A stretch of 64,000 nt of DNA from Antedon mediterranea (Eukaryota > Echinodermata > Crinoidea > Comatulida > Antedonidae), in contig NC_092670.1 of assembly GCF_964355755.1 (NCBI RefSeq), forward strand, positions 583,001 through 647,000, given 5' to 3'. This document shows positions 48,183 through 63,544 of this stretch, piece by piece. The translations under genes and the position numbers were made by a program. The notes below the pieces were generated by a model. The model saw only the letters and a list, made by a program, of their open reading frames with translations. It searched no databases and was not told the origin of the DNA. Within the stretch, counting starts at the first letter, position 1. Each line of letters opens with the position of its first letter.

Positions 48183-50649
48183 ATGATGGCAGGATCTACT
48201 GCAAGATCAACTTCTCAGATGGAGTATCAGGAAAATGAGATAGAAGCATTACAGTCTATATTTGCAGATGAAATCCATGTAATATCAAACAGAGGGAGGG
48301 AGTACTGTAAAGAGATCAGCATAAAACCAAACAATCTCGGAGTGACTTTTTCTTTCTCAATAACAGGTAATTTAAAAAAAAAATCATTTCCCAATTTGGA
48401 AGAGTTTGACTAATCCCAAATTAATAATAAAAAATAAAGTTTTTAATAATAAAAGTGCATAATGCATAAAATAAAAGTAATCTATGAAATAGATAAATAA
48501 AAAGAGCAATTAAAAATGAGAATGACAGGCCATAAAATATATGGATCTCAATTGAATTGAATATGGTCCTGGATGGTTTATCGTGGTTGAACATATTTGT
48601 TGAAAGGGTAAGTTTTTAAAAGCTGTTTACATATGGAGGGTAAGTTTTTAAAAGTTGTTTACATATGGTGGGTAGCTGCTGCCCTTATAAATGAACGTTT
48701 CCCGTAAAATTATGTTGATATCGTCATAAAATGAATTTATAGTGAATATAAATCAGCATTATAATTACCGTAAGTTACTGCAATTGTTTTAACACAACAT
48801 TAATAATGATTTGAATGAAAGGTACTTACTAATGACGTCATATTACAGTATTCCCATTTAAATCAGCATCGATCAAAATAGTTAAACACAAACTGTACTG
48901 ACCATATTGAAACATATTAGCTTTGGATTATGATTACAATATCTGGTGAATTGTTATATATTTAATATATAATATGTAGAATATAATTCCTGATGATCAA
49001 ATAAATATTTTTGGAATATTCATTACAATCCATCCACAATACAATACATTATGATTAGAAATTAACCAACCAAAAAATGCATTCAATGCTACTATGTTGA
49101 TAAACTGTATAGATCTGTATTTCTATCAAATTAAGTATCTTAGCAGAAGATATAACGTTGAATCATATTTGCCTCTCGTTATTTGGAGTCAAATTATGTA
49201 GTAGAATGTATATTTTGTTTTTATTTTGTAGAGGCATATCCAGATGTTCCACCATTGATTGACATAATACCAGCAACATTCAGCTTAACTGAAAACCAAA
49301 CAGGGATTCTTTTACAAAATATGTACACAGCTGCAAAAGATATGAAAGGTACAGCAATGATGTTGGCGTTGATTGAATCAGCTAAGGACACACTAGACGA
49401 GATGGACATCAACTATCATAGAGTTTTAGAACAGAAGTCAGATGACGTGAAAGATTGTCAAATAGTTTGTCCGTTTTTCCAGCAAGGAAAATGTCGGTTT
49501 GGTACCAAGTGTAAAAATTTACACCCAGGACAGAAAAAAATGAATAAAGATAAGGAGAGCGAGTTAAATGGAGAGGAAAAGAAAAAGGTGGAAGGTCAAA
49601 AAGAGGAACAAGTTGGAGGGAAGAAACCACCAATGAAAACTGCATGCGATGTTATCTCACGTATTCAGTGGGACCCTGAATTGAAGTCAAGTCATTTCAT
49701 TGTTGGTTACTTAGATCGTTTTCTAGGTGTACTTGAGCAACCGTTTGATGATTTCAGTTGGGTTGATATCGCAACCGTTGACCTCAACACGCTAGCGATC
49801 CCAAGACATCGCATTCAATATTTCAAATACCACGACGAAATTGTTTGGGATAAACGTGTTCGTCTTGACAATGTGTTTGGGTCTACAGGAAGTCAACTGA
49901 CTATAGCGGACGTTGCGAAGAAATTTCAGAAAGAAAGTTTGGCAGAAGATGAAAAAGAAGCAGATAAAGATATAAAAGCAGACAAAGTGGAACAGAATTC
50001 TAAGACAGAACCGCAAATTAAAATTGTAAAGAAAATTAACAAAAATGAACCAAATTACTTCGTTGCAATTCGAATTGATGACGAAGATATCTTGAAAAAT
50101 GTAAAGATGGTTCAGGATTCAGTGACAGAGAACACTAAGGGGTTGGAAGCAGCTTGTGCAACATTGGACAGCCTGCATATCACCCTGTGTACAATGAGGC
50201 TTGACAGCCACGATGAAAAGATGGCAGCATTGAAGGTTTTAAAAGAAATACGGCAAGAAGCAGCTCGTCTTCTACCACCAAGTCTCTTACTCAGTTTCCA
50301 AGGTCTTGGTAATTTTTACGAGAGAGTACTCTTCAGCCCTCCCAACAAAGAGCCTGCCCTCTATACATTTATCAACAGATTGCAGGACAAATTCCGAGAG
50401 GCTGGGATTAATCTTGCTGGAACGCGTAAACAGACAAATCTTCACATGACCCTAGTGAAGTTGCGGCGATCAGATATGGACGCACTGTGCATGGAATACT
50501 TGGACGATAGTTACTATAGTAAATTTTTTCACACATATTTTGGTGTACAGTCCGTTAGTACAATCCACTTGTGTTCAATGGACAATGCCAAACGATACGA
50601 TGGTTTTTATGACTGCTTAGCAAGTGTTAACTTATTTGACGAATGCTAA
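48183..50649 (+). CDS. LENG9: LENG9-like protein: RWD + CCCH finger + MJ1316 + 2H phosphoesterase
   Basis: Two coding exons, 48183-48366 and 49232-50649, intron phase 1 (ACAG|GTAATT ... TTTTGTAG|AGG), giving 533 residues. The join restores an RWD domain (about 15-118: YQENEIEALQSIF ... SIT-EAYPDVPPLIDI). A CCCH zinc finger follows (C141-x7-C149-x5-C155-x3-H159), then a Lys/Glu linker. Next is the MJ1316/DUF504 domain (about 196-275: DVISRIQWDP ... RHRIQYFKYHDEIVWDK), proposed in the literature to bind cyclic-phosphate RNA ends. Last is a 2H/AKAP7-like phosphoesterase (about 334-530) with both HxT motifs (H377-I-T and H466-M-T). The set predicts RNA-end binding and hydrolysis. ATG choice: MM tandem; the second Met is equally possible. 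The frame would also run upstream of 49232, but that part is intron. Confidence 0.85.
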
Positions 50650-51371
50650 ATATATGAATTCATCTATAGAATTGTCTATCCCAGTAATATACAGTACTTT
50701 TATTTTTAAATTGGAGACCATTTTATCTTGTACAGTTTTTTATTATACATTATTTTAGCATCAAGTTTTTAGAAGCTCTATTGAATTTTAGCATCAAGTT
50801 TTTAGAAGCATTATATCCATTATAAGCCTCAATTTTAAATTCCTTTTAGTCGTACAGATTGGTTTATAATCTTCCTATCCTAGCTCGACTCCTTGATAAG
50901 GGTGATAGTTGGTGGACTTTTTAGGATGTGTAACTTTTTATCCTTTTAATATTCTAATAATATGATGAATTGTAAAATACAGTACTACTTTTCAGTCATT
51001 AATTTGAATAAATATTCATAAATATACTGAATAAGTGTATTCAAAGAGTCTGTGTTTAAGTTTATAGACACCCAACCCACGCTACTAGATTGCAGTAAAT
51101 GTAACCACATTTAAGCTGTGTTATCACTGAGCGCGGCCTGGATTATGGTTCAGCAGCCAGATAAAAATTGTGAAAGATTCACACTAACTCATTTTGAATT
51201 CTGTAAAATATCCTGAAAAACTTATTAGTTTTCTCCAGCCATCAAACCAAATCAGAGCTCAATGTGAACACAGCTTTAAAGAAAAGAAAAAGAGAATTGT
51301 ATCTTAGAAGTAGTTTTTATTTATCTTCCCCTTTTTTATTTACATGCCATAATGAAATCACTTGAGTTCCC
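50650..51371. other. Tail-to-tail intergenic region, LENG9-like and RPL38
   Basis: 720 bp carrying both 3' UTRs. A 34-bp direct duplication (TAGCATCAAGTTTTTAGAAG) is at about 50756-50812. A MITE lies at 51110-51280. AATAAA at about 51007 (plus) is a candidate poly(A) signal for the LENG9-like gene. Confidence 0.4.
51110..51280. mobile_element. MITE family 3
   Basis: TTTAAGCTGTGTTATCAC and GTGAACACAGCTTTAAA are inverted ends 171 bp apart. Non-coding. Confidence 0.55.
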
Positions 51372-54300
51372 TCACTTGAGTTCCTTCACTTGTAAACCTG
51401 AAAGAAACACAATGCAGATAGAAACATTACAAAATAGTGATATAGAGGCACATTATTCAGTCATGCATCATTCTATCGCAATCAATCAAACTAGTGCAGG
51501 TATCCATAAAAATAATGTTCAAAGGCACTTGACAAAGTTAAACAGGAAATGCTTCTGTGTACAAGTGGGTTTTCAGTCGTATTTTGAAGGTGTTGACGTT
51601 AAAACAAACTCCGAAAAAAGTCAGCCACTATGATTCAATGTTTATTTGTCTTACAGAACAAGTCATTATAATAATAATAATATAGCGCCCTTTTCATGAA
51701 TAAACATGCTCAAAGGGGCTTTACATAAAAATACATAACTGAACAAGACAAACAATGCATCCAAAATTTAGAAAAATTACATAGCTGTAAAAAAATATGG
51801 ATGCAGTTTAAAAATAAATCTATTTACATGGTAGTTAAATTTCATTTATGAAGACCAACACATTTTGAATATTGAATCATAATGGCTTGCCTTACTTTTT
51901 CAGAGCTTTGGTTTATTTATTAGTATTTACTTATAAAGTAATTATACATACCAGGTGGTAGAGACTGCTTAAGCTTCTCAGCTTTTTCTGTTTCCTTGAC
52001 GACAAGAGTGTAAAGGTATCTACTACAGCGTACCTTAAACTTTACATTATCTCTGTTTTTCTTGATCTTCACAGCTAATATTTCAAATGAAAAAGCAATA
52101 ATACACCATTAAAATAAACTTATAGATTTCTATATCATTTATCAATTATTTATCTTTTGCATAGTACAATAGACGGCTAATGTGTTAAGACACAAAACAG
52201 TGCAAAGTACTGGTACATTTAGTGTCTTAATAGCCGCTGAACCGCAGGGGTCCCAAGTCTACCGCTTTTACTACCCATCTACCACGCTACCGCTATCTCG
52301 ACGCTTTCTACCGCATTTTGATCTTTTTTACCGCATTTTCAAATTTCCCCATATTTTTGGCCAAATTGATTTACGGTTACACCCAGGCTCAGCCCAGGTC
52401 AACAATAGTCAATAACCAGACAAAAGTGAGGCAGGATATTGAAACAATGTCTATTCATGCAGCTCTCCGTGGTCTATTATTGTATTTTTATTTGTATGCA
52501 CTGCCTTTGTTAAACCGTAACAATAATATAAACATGTACGGTGTACTACACGCTGGACGTAGAAAAAAAAGAAGCGTGCAACCAACCGTGAATCAATCAT
52601 GTGGTAACCGGAATACGCGATTATCAATTTTGGGAGGATCCAAGTTTTAACTAAATAAACGCTTTGATTACACAGTGGTTGAGGCACGTTTTTAATAGTT
52701 ATTACATTTTTAAACACCCTCATAATTAATGAACTCTACCAATGTTGATCCACTGCATCAAAGAACAACAGATCGCACATCGCACGAGGTTGTTGAGGCG
52801 GTGTTTTATTTGGTTTTATACTGTACGATCCGATAATACGAACATGTTAAATGATTTAAAAGGCATGGATTCGCCAAGCAAGTAGGCCTACGTTTAATAA
52901 AAATTTACCTAAGATTTTCGTAAGCTCTTTTGTTCGAACTTGTTATTTATATAGCAATAATCCACCCGTTCCGGCATGCACGCTAGGCCTCTAGCCTAGG
53001 CCTACTCTCCTCGATCGATGTCGCTAGTGGGGAATTTCCCAGCGATAAGAAATCGGCGAAATAGCTCATAAACGGCTTACATTTTAATGTTATATCTTTA
53101 ATGCCAGTGTAATTACGTATGGATAAAACAATATAAAACTCAATGTTTTTCATCTGAAATAATATGTTAACTCGCATAATGTAGCATAAGACGGATTCGG
53201 AATAGTTATTTCGATTGTTTTTGGGTTTTAAAATGGTAGCTAGCTAGAGCCTAGAAGTAGAAGCCCTAGGCTATATTTTTTTAATTCTTTGTACTGAGGA
53301 TGTGTCCATAAAAAAAATAAGAATGTAAAAATACTGATGGATAAACCTATGTAAAAATTTATGTGTAAATATTGTATATACTGTATATGTAACATATTTA
53401 GTTAATTAAGAGACGTAAACAACACGCGTGTTGATTTTCGATTCCCCGCGTGTTGACTTTCGACGAATTGAATGTGGTTCACGACAAAATCTCCTGCAAA
53501 TGGACTTTCCCAACTTGGGACCTCTGGAACCGGTCAAGATAGGGCCCATCCACTGCAGCCTAGATGGTAACCAGTGTCGCAAGAATGGTCAGTTCTCTTT
53601 CTCCATGGCTAGAATACTGTACAATCATTAAATATTCAATAATATTTAAGTCTATGTAAACCCCACGAAATAGGAAAAAAAAGTTTATATGCCAAGTATT
53701 TACTTACATTTTGCATCTTTTCTTCTTGCTGTAAGAAGGAAATCCTTAATTTCTTGTATTTCTTTCGGCTAAAACAAAAAAAAATTATAAATATTATAAG
53801 TAAAAATAAAATAATTTACTAAATATTGGCTTCCTAAATTAAGCATGGATTACACAATTATTAATATTAACATACTTTCAGACCTCCCTATCATAATGCA
53901 TTAAATACAGTGGAACCTTCATTTTACGTACGGTACGGGACCGAAAGGCGTACGTAAAACACAGGATTCGTAAAATCAAGGTTGACCTTAAATTGACCCC
54001 AAATACTCAGAGATTGTAGCTACTGTAAGGCTACCGTGTTTGCCTACTTTACTGTACAGCATGCAGGTGGTCACTAGCTAGGCCTGGCCTGGCAAGATGT
54101 GAGGCCTAACTAAAAAAGTACAGTATATACAGGCTGTGCGATGTTTAAATAAAGTGTAAATTAAAATATCAATGTTCTTTTATTTTCTATCAATAAAAAC
54201 AGTCGCTGCTGTAGGGGAATGCACGTGTGTAGCTTGTCTCGCACAGCAAAATTCCTCACACAGCCATTTTTATTATGCTTTGTTGTTGTTAAATTGCGGC

Positions 54301-54462
54301 CTCAATGTAAGAAAATGATGACGTCATCGGTTATTTTAGGCGTACGTAAAATCCAGGGAACGTAAAATCAGGGTACGTAAAACGAAGGTTCTACTGTACA
54401 GGACAAATATAGTGAACACATCAGACGTCAACAAAATGATCATTATTAATGGTTCTTACCAT
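51372..54462 (-). CDS. RPL38: 60S ribosomal protein L38 (eL38)
   Basis: Small component of the large ribosomal subunit. Coding parts: ATG alone at 54460-54462 (directly followed by GTAAGAACC), then 53708-53768, 51952-52074 and 51372-51397; a noncoding first exon ends at 55301. Total 213 bp, 70 residues plus stop, the normal eL38 length. Sequence blocks: [69 protein letters not shown]. All splice sites are GT/AG and phases agree. The final coding exon is only 26 bp, and its stop codon lies within a 14-bp direct repeat (TCACTTGAGTTCCC, 51358-51392). Introns hold a pogo-like MITE and no obvious snoRNA. Confidence 0.97.
51665..51765. repeat. Dispersed repeat with ATATAGCGCC word
   Basis: (TAA)n then ATATAGCGCCCTTTTCATG and CAAAGGGGCTTTACA, an inverted-repeat-like arrangement. 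TATAGCGCC is shared with the array at 63795-63946. Confidence 0.45.
52175..52235. repeat. Imperfect hairpin in RPL38 intron 3
   Basis: GGCTAATGTGTTAAGACAC pairs with GTGTCTTAATAGCC around a ~28-nt loop. The following 90 bp repeats CTACCGC/TACCGCATTTT words. No RNA family recognised. Confidence 0.4.
53908..54396. mobile_element. pogo/Tigger-like MITE in RPL38 intron 2
   Basis: Ends CAGTGGAACCTTCATTTTAC and GTAAAACGAAGGTTCTACTG are inverted repeats flanked by TA on both sides. CAGTGGAACCT is typical of the pogo branch of Tc1/mariner. The subterminal word GGCGTACGTAAAA recurs. It is 489 bp and noncoding. Confidence 0.75.
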
Positions 54463-55325
54463 GATGTTAAATATTTGACAGAAAGGCTGTCCTAAACCTC
54501 TCCAGATTCTAAATTGTTCTGTAAAACAAAATTAAATGAATTGTTACATTTACATATGTGGAATCAATTGTATTTAATTTGATCTATTTTGTCAGTTCAT
54601 ATTGGACATCTGGATCGGTCCAGGCCGAGTAACCCTACTAATAAAGAGAGGCCTAAACTATCCAACTTTATTTTGTATGTAGTGTAGGTAGTACTAGTAG
54701 GTAGGTGGTAAAAACTTAATAACCCTCTCTATCTAGGCCTAGCCTTATAGTTAAATAGGAAGGCCTATTACTACTAGCCTATATATAGTATATTCCTACA
54801 GTCTTTAGGCCCTAGACTCACTATTCTAGCCGGATCTCTTCTAGCCTAGCTAGGCTAGGTAGGCCTTCCCTTTAAAATAATTAATATTTGGTGCCACAGA
54901 AACAGTCGTCAGTGCACACAAATAAAAAACCAGTACACTTTCAAGGATTCACCTACTTTAATATAGTATACCTATACATTTTCTCAGTAATTACTACTGC
55001 TAAGCTTTAAGTTTCTAGCCATACAAACTGTATATATAGCAAGGTTAGTAATTAGGCACATTAGTAGAGTGTCTGTAAACTCTGTATTGTTTACTATACA
55101 TCTTTGCGGCAGGTTTAGTCTAGGCCTAGTTTTTAAATTGTATATATCTTTGACTTGGGGTTGCAAAACACCTACAAACATTTTCTAACGTTTGTATAAA
55201 CTACTAAATATTGACAAAATGTATAGCTTTGGTTAATTAATTGTATACCAACAAGGATTTAAATGGATTTTATTATCGATACATGGTGGAAATAACTCAC
55301 AGAAATCTGCTTCGAGTAAAAAAGA
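54460..55325 (-). promoter_or_regulatory. RPL38: RPL38 5' UTR exons and candidate 5'TOP start
   Basis: Exon 2 (54460-54518) is 56 nt of leader plus the ATG. Exon 1 ends at 55301 with donor TTTCT|GTGAGT. Just upstream, the minus strand reads TTGTTCTTTTTTACTCGAAG. A transcript starting at the C of CTTTTTT (about 55324) would begin with a 5' terminal oligopyrimidine tract, as expected for translationally controlled ribosomal protein mRNAs. The start site is inferred. Confidence 0.6.
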
Positions 55326-55780
55326 ACAAAACCATAGAGGGCGCGTCATAGATAAGCATGAAGGACGCCACCAACAGTAGAGAATTTTCCAAAGGTGTTT
55401 CAGTGTTTCCATAGATAAGACTGTTAATATTTATATAAATATTTAATGATACAATAGCCTTTTTCACCAAATTTCGAGGGAAACGAAAAACAAATATAAA
55501 TTAATCTGCATACGAATTTGAGTAATTTTTTTCCTTTTATGATGAACCAAATAAACATATCAATACACTTCATCATTGGTAGACATAGCACGTTCTATAA
55601 TTGTTGTGCCATTTATTTTGTGGGCTGGGTGCGTCTCAAGTGGGCCAGTGTAATTTATTGCTGTTTTCAAGTCATCCTGTATCATTTTTATCCATATTTT
55701 CCAACTGGTTTTTTAACTTTCTTGTTATCTTTCCTCTTACGCTAGTTTTGCGGGTGTATTATTGGGTCTTATTAGATGAT

Positions 55781-55910
55781 GCTCTGTCTAAACTATCAAA
55801 CTAAATGTGCCCAAATATGGTAGTAATATTCCCAAATATGACATCATCATGTCCATATATCAAATCACATTTTTTTTGTCACATAAACTTTGATAGTGTA
55901 GAGAGAGCTT
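55781..55910. mobile_element. MITE family 1, copy 5
   Basis: GCTCTGTCTAAACTATC ... GATAGTGTAGAGAGAGC ends and CCCAAATATGGTAGTAAT interior. Confidence 0.65.
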
Positions 55911-58900
55911 CAGTCTACTTTTCATCTTTAAACTCCATTTTTACAAAACTAAATAAAAAATACAGTAAATTATATTTTTTCCTTTCATTGCAAACTTTCA
56001 ACCGAAGTCAGAAGAAAAAAGTCAAACTTATTGACAGAGAAATGACGCAAAACAACAACGAAAGAAATAACGAAAACAAAGTCATGTCTAGCTTCCAGCT
56101 TTGTTCAAGTAAATTAAAGAGTACAATATTATGCATACATAAATCAAATAAAAGTCTAAACAAAATAATGAAAATATATACCGTACTAAAAAAAATCATA
56201 ATCTATATGGTATAACAATAATGGGTGGTGGGTTGTCTGCCAACACTGTAATATTTGGCACATTTCAAAATACAGCCACAACTGTAAATTCCTTATAAAA
56301 ATTACTGTATAGCAATACTATGAAATATAATATGATAACAACATTGAAGTATCACCCATATCATGTATAGTAAGCTAATTACCAAAGCTTAATTTGCATT
56401 CTCAATTATCTAATTACAAAATAAAACAATTTATGGAAAAGCAAATTGTCTATGTGCTAATAAATACTAGTTTCATAATACATAAGTTTTGTTTTTACTA
56501 GGTAACCTTTGACCTTTGACATCACCTAGCAAAACCCACACTCCATATGCAACTGTACAGAAATAAGCCAGATGTATGTTGATTTGTACGGCAACCTTTT
56601 TGTGTGTATATAAATGAATTTTTGCCTTTTTCATTCATGATGTGGAGTGGAGTCACTGACAAAAATGGAGTATACTTGAAGGATGTGTTCTTTGGTTACA
56701 TGCGAGTGATGGAAGTGCCAACTGTTTTAAAAATGACTTATTAATATGAAGACTATTTTAATATGACTTATGACTTATTAATATGAAGACTATTTTACTT
56801 TTTCTTTATAAACAAGCACAATAGGAAGCTCCTACAGTAAAACAATTTGTGATTTGAATCATGCACAAAAAAAAAGTAAAAAATAAATTAGTGATTAAAA
56901 TTCTTTACACACATTCTTAACAAAAAATATATATCTGATTATAATGCAATTAAATAGTTGCTACCTCTATGGTAGGCAAATCAAACTACGTATGTTAAGA
57001 AGAACACTACAGGAATTGAAAATATATATATAATTATGAAGAAATAACGTCTATTTACAAGATTCTGATAAACCATCGCAAAACATTTTTGTTAAAAGTA
57101 CAGTATTTCAAAACCTGTCCAACATTTTCCTTTATGATTTAATTGTACTACAGCAAACCAATTTATAAGCATGATGAGGACATAAGGAGTCATGATTGTA
57201 ATATAGCACTATCTAGAAAATAACAATGACACACAAATAGAAGTACACAACATTTATAAACAGGAAGTTGTTTTTTTTTCCGCTTAGCTATCAATTATCA
57301 GAAATTAAGTCAATCATTTTATTTCAGTAATTCTATTAAGATCAATTTTTCATGTTAAAACAATATCATAACATGGGATTATGTAAATATTTATAGTATT
57401 ACCCACAATGCATAAGTACAGTATCTACATGAATAACTGCAGTACCTTTATGGTAGGCTCTTATAACAAACCATGTCAACATTATTTTACTGCAGTTACT
57501 GCAGCAACTACATTTTATTTACTCATGTTTATGCAAATATTTAGCATTCTTTTTTGGCATCATAACATCATGTTTATAAACTTTAAATTCAATTGTTACT
57601 GCAGTAAACTGCAGTAGAATAATTTTGACATGATTCCCTACCATATTTTATCACCACACAAAAAAAAGTTTTGATATAGACATATTAATATCATTTGAGT
57701 ATACAAACATTATGTAAGTCATTAACAAAATTATATAATATAAACCATACTACAAAGGTCAGGGGTCAGCCAACCCTCCAAATGATCAGTTGATTTAATT
57801 TGGTCCCAAAACAAAACATGCCACCTAATCATGGTTACCCAAGTCAGTTGGACTGAAACTAATACAAATATTATAATTATTAAAATTGTTGATACAAATA
57901 TTTTATTAATATTGTTGCTTATGGTTGACAGGTTAACATTAGCTGAATACAAAAGACATTTTTTTTGGTGGGTTGATGGAACACTATGATAATAAAGAAT
58001 CAAAATTGAATAGCGAAGTTGAACTTTAAAATGTTTTACACTACTGATTTGTCATTATATGAGTACAAAAAATAAAATTATATAAAACCAATATTTCTAA
58101 AATACGATGAGAGTTTTAAAATATCATACTGCCAAATAGTACGATGACACTTCTTCCAGTGTTTCATAGAGAAAAACAAAATCATTAAAAATAACTTAGC
58201 TACAGTGAAACATTTTAAAATTTACACAGATTTAACACGACTAGCAGTGATACATTCATTCCTTATAGACATGCATAAGAATGTACACGTGCCCTATATC
58301 CGCACATTGAATCAACTATAGAGGGCACCTGTCAAAGTGAAAATGTAACCAGTTTTTAAGCTGTGGTTGATATGAGTAACATAGCTCATGACCTTTGACA
58401 CCAAAGGGTGGTTATAAACCAATGATGCAAGCGTTGAAATAGAATCACTCTACTGTACCCAATATATATATGATTATTACGTCACTGAATTTACAGTGTC
58501 ACAATTTGATGGTCTTGTCTTAATACAGAGTACACCCTTACATACAGCCATCATTTAAATTCTTGTCTGTTTATATACTATACTTTCACACAGTTTGAAC
58601 AATACATTTGTCATTACTGTCAAATTGCGCAAATGCATTTCTTCACACCACTTTTACATGTCTTCTCTTAATTACGAATAATTAAAACTGATTGCCTTTC
58701 CTCCCCCGATTATCCCAACATTCCATCACGGCCATCTTAGATACATTAACTACTGTACTTCGTATTTAACAAAAAACAACATATTTACAAATTGCAAAAG
58801 TTCAGAAATTATCATCGCTAGAGGAAGAAAGCTTGGGTCATCTATTAGATGTCATTGAACCATCAAACTATCACATGGTTGCTTGATTTAGTAATACACA

Positions 58901-59490
58901 CACACATTGAGTTGCTTGTAATAAACATTCATAATTAGAAATAAAAACTGAAGTACAAAGAAGGCATAGTGGAAAAACAACCCTCAATAACTGCAGATTT
59001 AATTAATGTTTTTTTGTGGTCATTCTAAGAATTTTATAATAAAGCTGGATGACCATTCATGATTTTATTTCAAACTAGCTACCATCATAATCATCATCAC
59101 CACCATCATCACAATCATTTTACTACAGTAGCTAACAGATCAGTTGAGACCTGTTGCTGTATGTTTAGTCAGGTAACCTTCAATTGACTAGTGTATTCTT
59201 TTACATACTGTAGGTACTTTTATACTTTAAACACAAACCATCAAATCTACACAGACCTGATCATGCGTGACGATTGTGGTGCTGCCCTCGCTGCTACAAA
59301 TCTTTATTTAAAGGATCATCATGATTGTTACTATTTGATTATACAATGATTGTTGGTCATGTGACCTTAATTAATATAAAAAATTGTTTCAACTTAAATA
59401 TTTGTTTATTAAAATAAAATGAACTTTGGTTTGAATTGGAGTATATCAAATGGCTGACTTTGTGTATGGAAAAAAGTTGTTGTAACATAC
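55911..59490. other. Noncoding region between RPL38 and GRB2
   Basis: AT-rich, no conserved coding segment. A 38-bp direct duplication (GACTTATTAATATGAAGACT) is at about 56736-56800. Part of it may be a long GRB2 3' UTR. Confidence 0.45.
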
Positions 59491-59640
59491 AGCTCTGTTA
59501 ACACTATCAAACTTCACGTTGACAACAAAATGTGATGCCCATATATGGACACGATGACATCATATAAAGTACAGTATTACCATATTTGGGCACATCACAT
59601 TTTGTTGACAACATAATGTTTGATAGTGTAGACAGAGCTT
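59491..59640. mobile_element. MITE family 1, copy 6
   Basis: AGCTCTGTTAACACTATC ... GATAGTGTAGACAGAGCT ends. The arms extend through GTTGACAACAAAATGTGATG / CATCACATTTTGTTGACAAC, making this the most palindromic copy. Confidence 0.7.
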
Positions 59641-60224
59641 AAAAGTTCTTTGCACCTGCTAATTTGGATAAATTTACTCTAGAAAATTTCCCATCGCATT
59701 CTATAAAAGTTATTACGAAAAGTATGCGTTACAAACTCACAGCCGAACCAGCTTCAATTGGTTAATTAATTGGTTATTGTTTTCGACACAATATGTACAT
59801 TTACAGTGAAAACTCAAAGGGACTAACTAAAGAAACACCTTAATTAAGAAACCACTATTTGAGTGCAACATGTGATAGCAAATACCCATAATTGTTGCAA
59901 AAAAAGGAGACATTTCATCATGTCAAAGGTCATTTTATAAAGCGATTGTATTTTAATTTAATACTGTATACTCTCACATATAATGACAAAAGGTTTGCGA
60001 TGCCTACAGGAGTTAATAAAACCTATATCAACCGACAATTGGTCTTAGTTTTTCGTTGTTGACCAAATCTACCTCTTTACCCTAAATGTAAGAATATATG
60101 GTACAAATTTCTGGCCCCAAAAGATATCTAATATTGTTTAGTGCTCAACATTGACAATTGTATACTCCTTCTCATCCTCTTACAATGAAGAACCTTATAT
60201 AGAAATTGTATTTAAAATGTATAT

Positions 60225-62998
<2,774 letters not shown>

Positions 62999-63097
62999 TC
63001 ATGTACACCAATTTAGTTGCTCTAATTTCATTGTCTCTCTGTTTCATTGTTCATTCAAAAACAAGAAATAGCCAACTCGTTTTGACATTTGCCACAG

Positions 63098-63199
63098 GTC
63101 TAGGCCTACAGGCTTGTACATTTGCTACTGTGCAGGTCTAGGCCTACAGGCTTGTACTGTACATTTGCTACTGTGCAGGTCTAGGCCTACAGGCTTGTT
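63098..63199. repeat. ~45-bp tandem repeat, 3 copies
   Basis: GGTCTAGGCCTACAGGCTTG and ACATTTGCTACTGTGCA alternate; the middle unit has an extra TGTAC. Confidence 0.8.
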
Positions 63200-63544
63200 A
63201 GAACATCAAGTGGTCTAGTGATTGGCAAAAGTACAGTAGTTCTATTTATAAAGAAAAAGTTAATATTTAAATCAAAGGCAAACATTCAAAGATCAAATAT
63301 CCTTGCATTGACTATAAACTAAAATTAATAATTAACAATAATAAATGATAAGTGTGCTTAAAATGATGACCCTTGCTGGGGAATTCCATGTTTACAGTTG
63401 GACAATTGGGGAAGAAACAGGGTTTTCTTTTCATTTACCTTCAATTCCATTTAAGTGGATTGCAATTTTTTTTCCCAAGCAAGAAAAATAGTTAAGTCTC
63501 CATTTGCATCTTGTTACTCACCATACTTACCATTATTCACTTTA

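Noticed and set aside
49183-49231. Upstream extension of the LENG9-like exon 2 frame (MESNYVVEC...)
   Set aside because: A TTTTGTAG acceptor and the matching phase-1 donor at 48366 place this stretch in the intron; the joined RWD domain fits better.
51398-55300. Intronic snoRNA in RPL38
   Set aside because: No convincing C (RTGATGA) and D (CTGA) box pair with terminal stem was found on the minus strand.
55518-55804. Hydrophobic 67-75-codon frames
   Set aside because: AT-rich random frames with poly-T-derived Phe/Leu, overlapping a MITE; no start or splice support.
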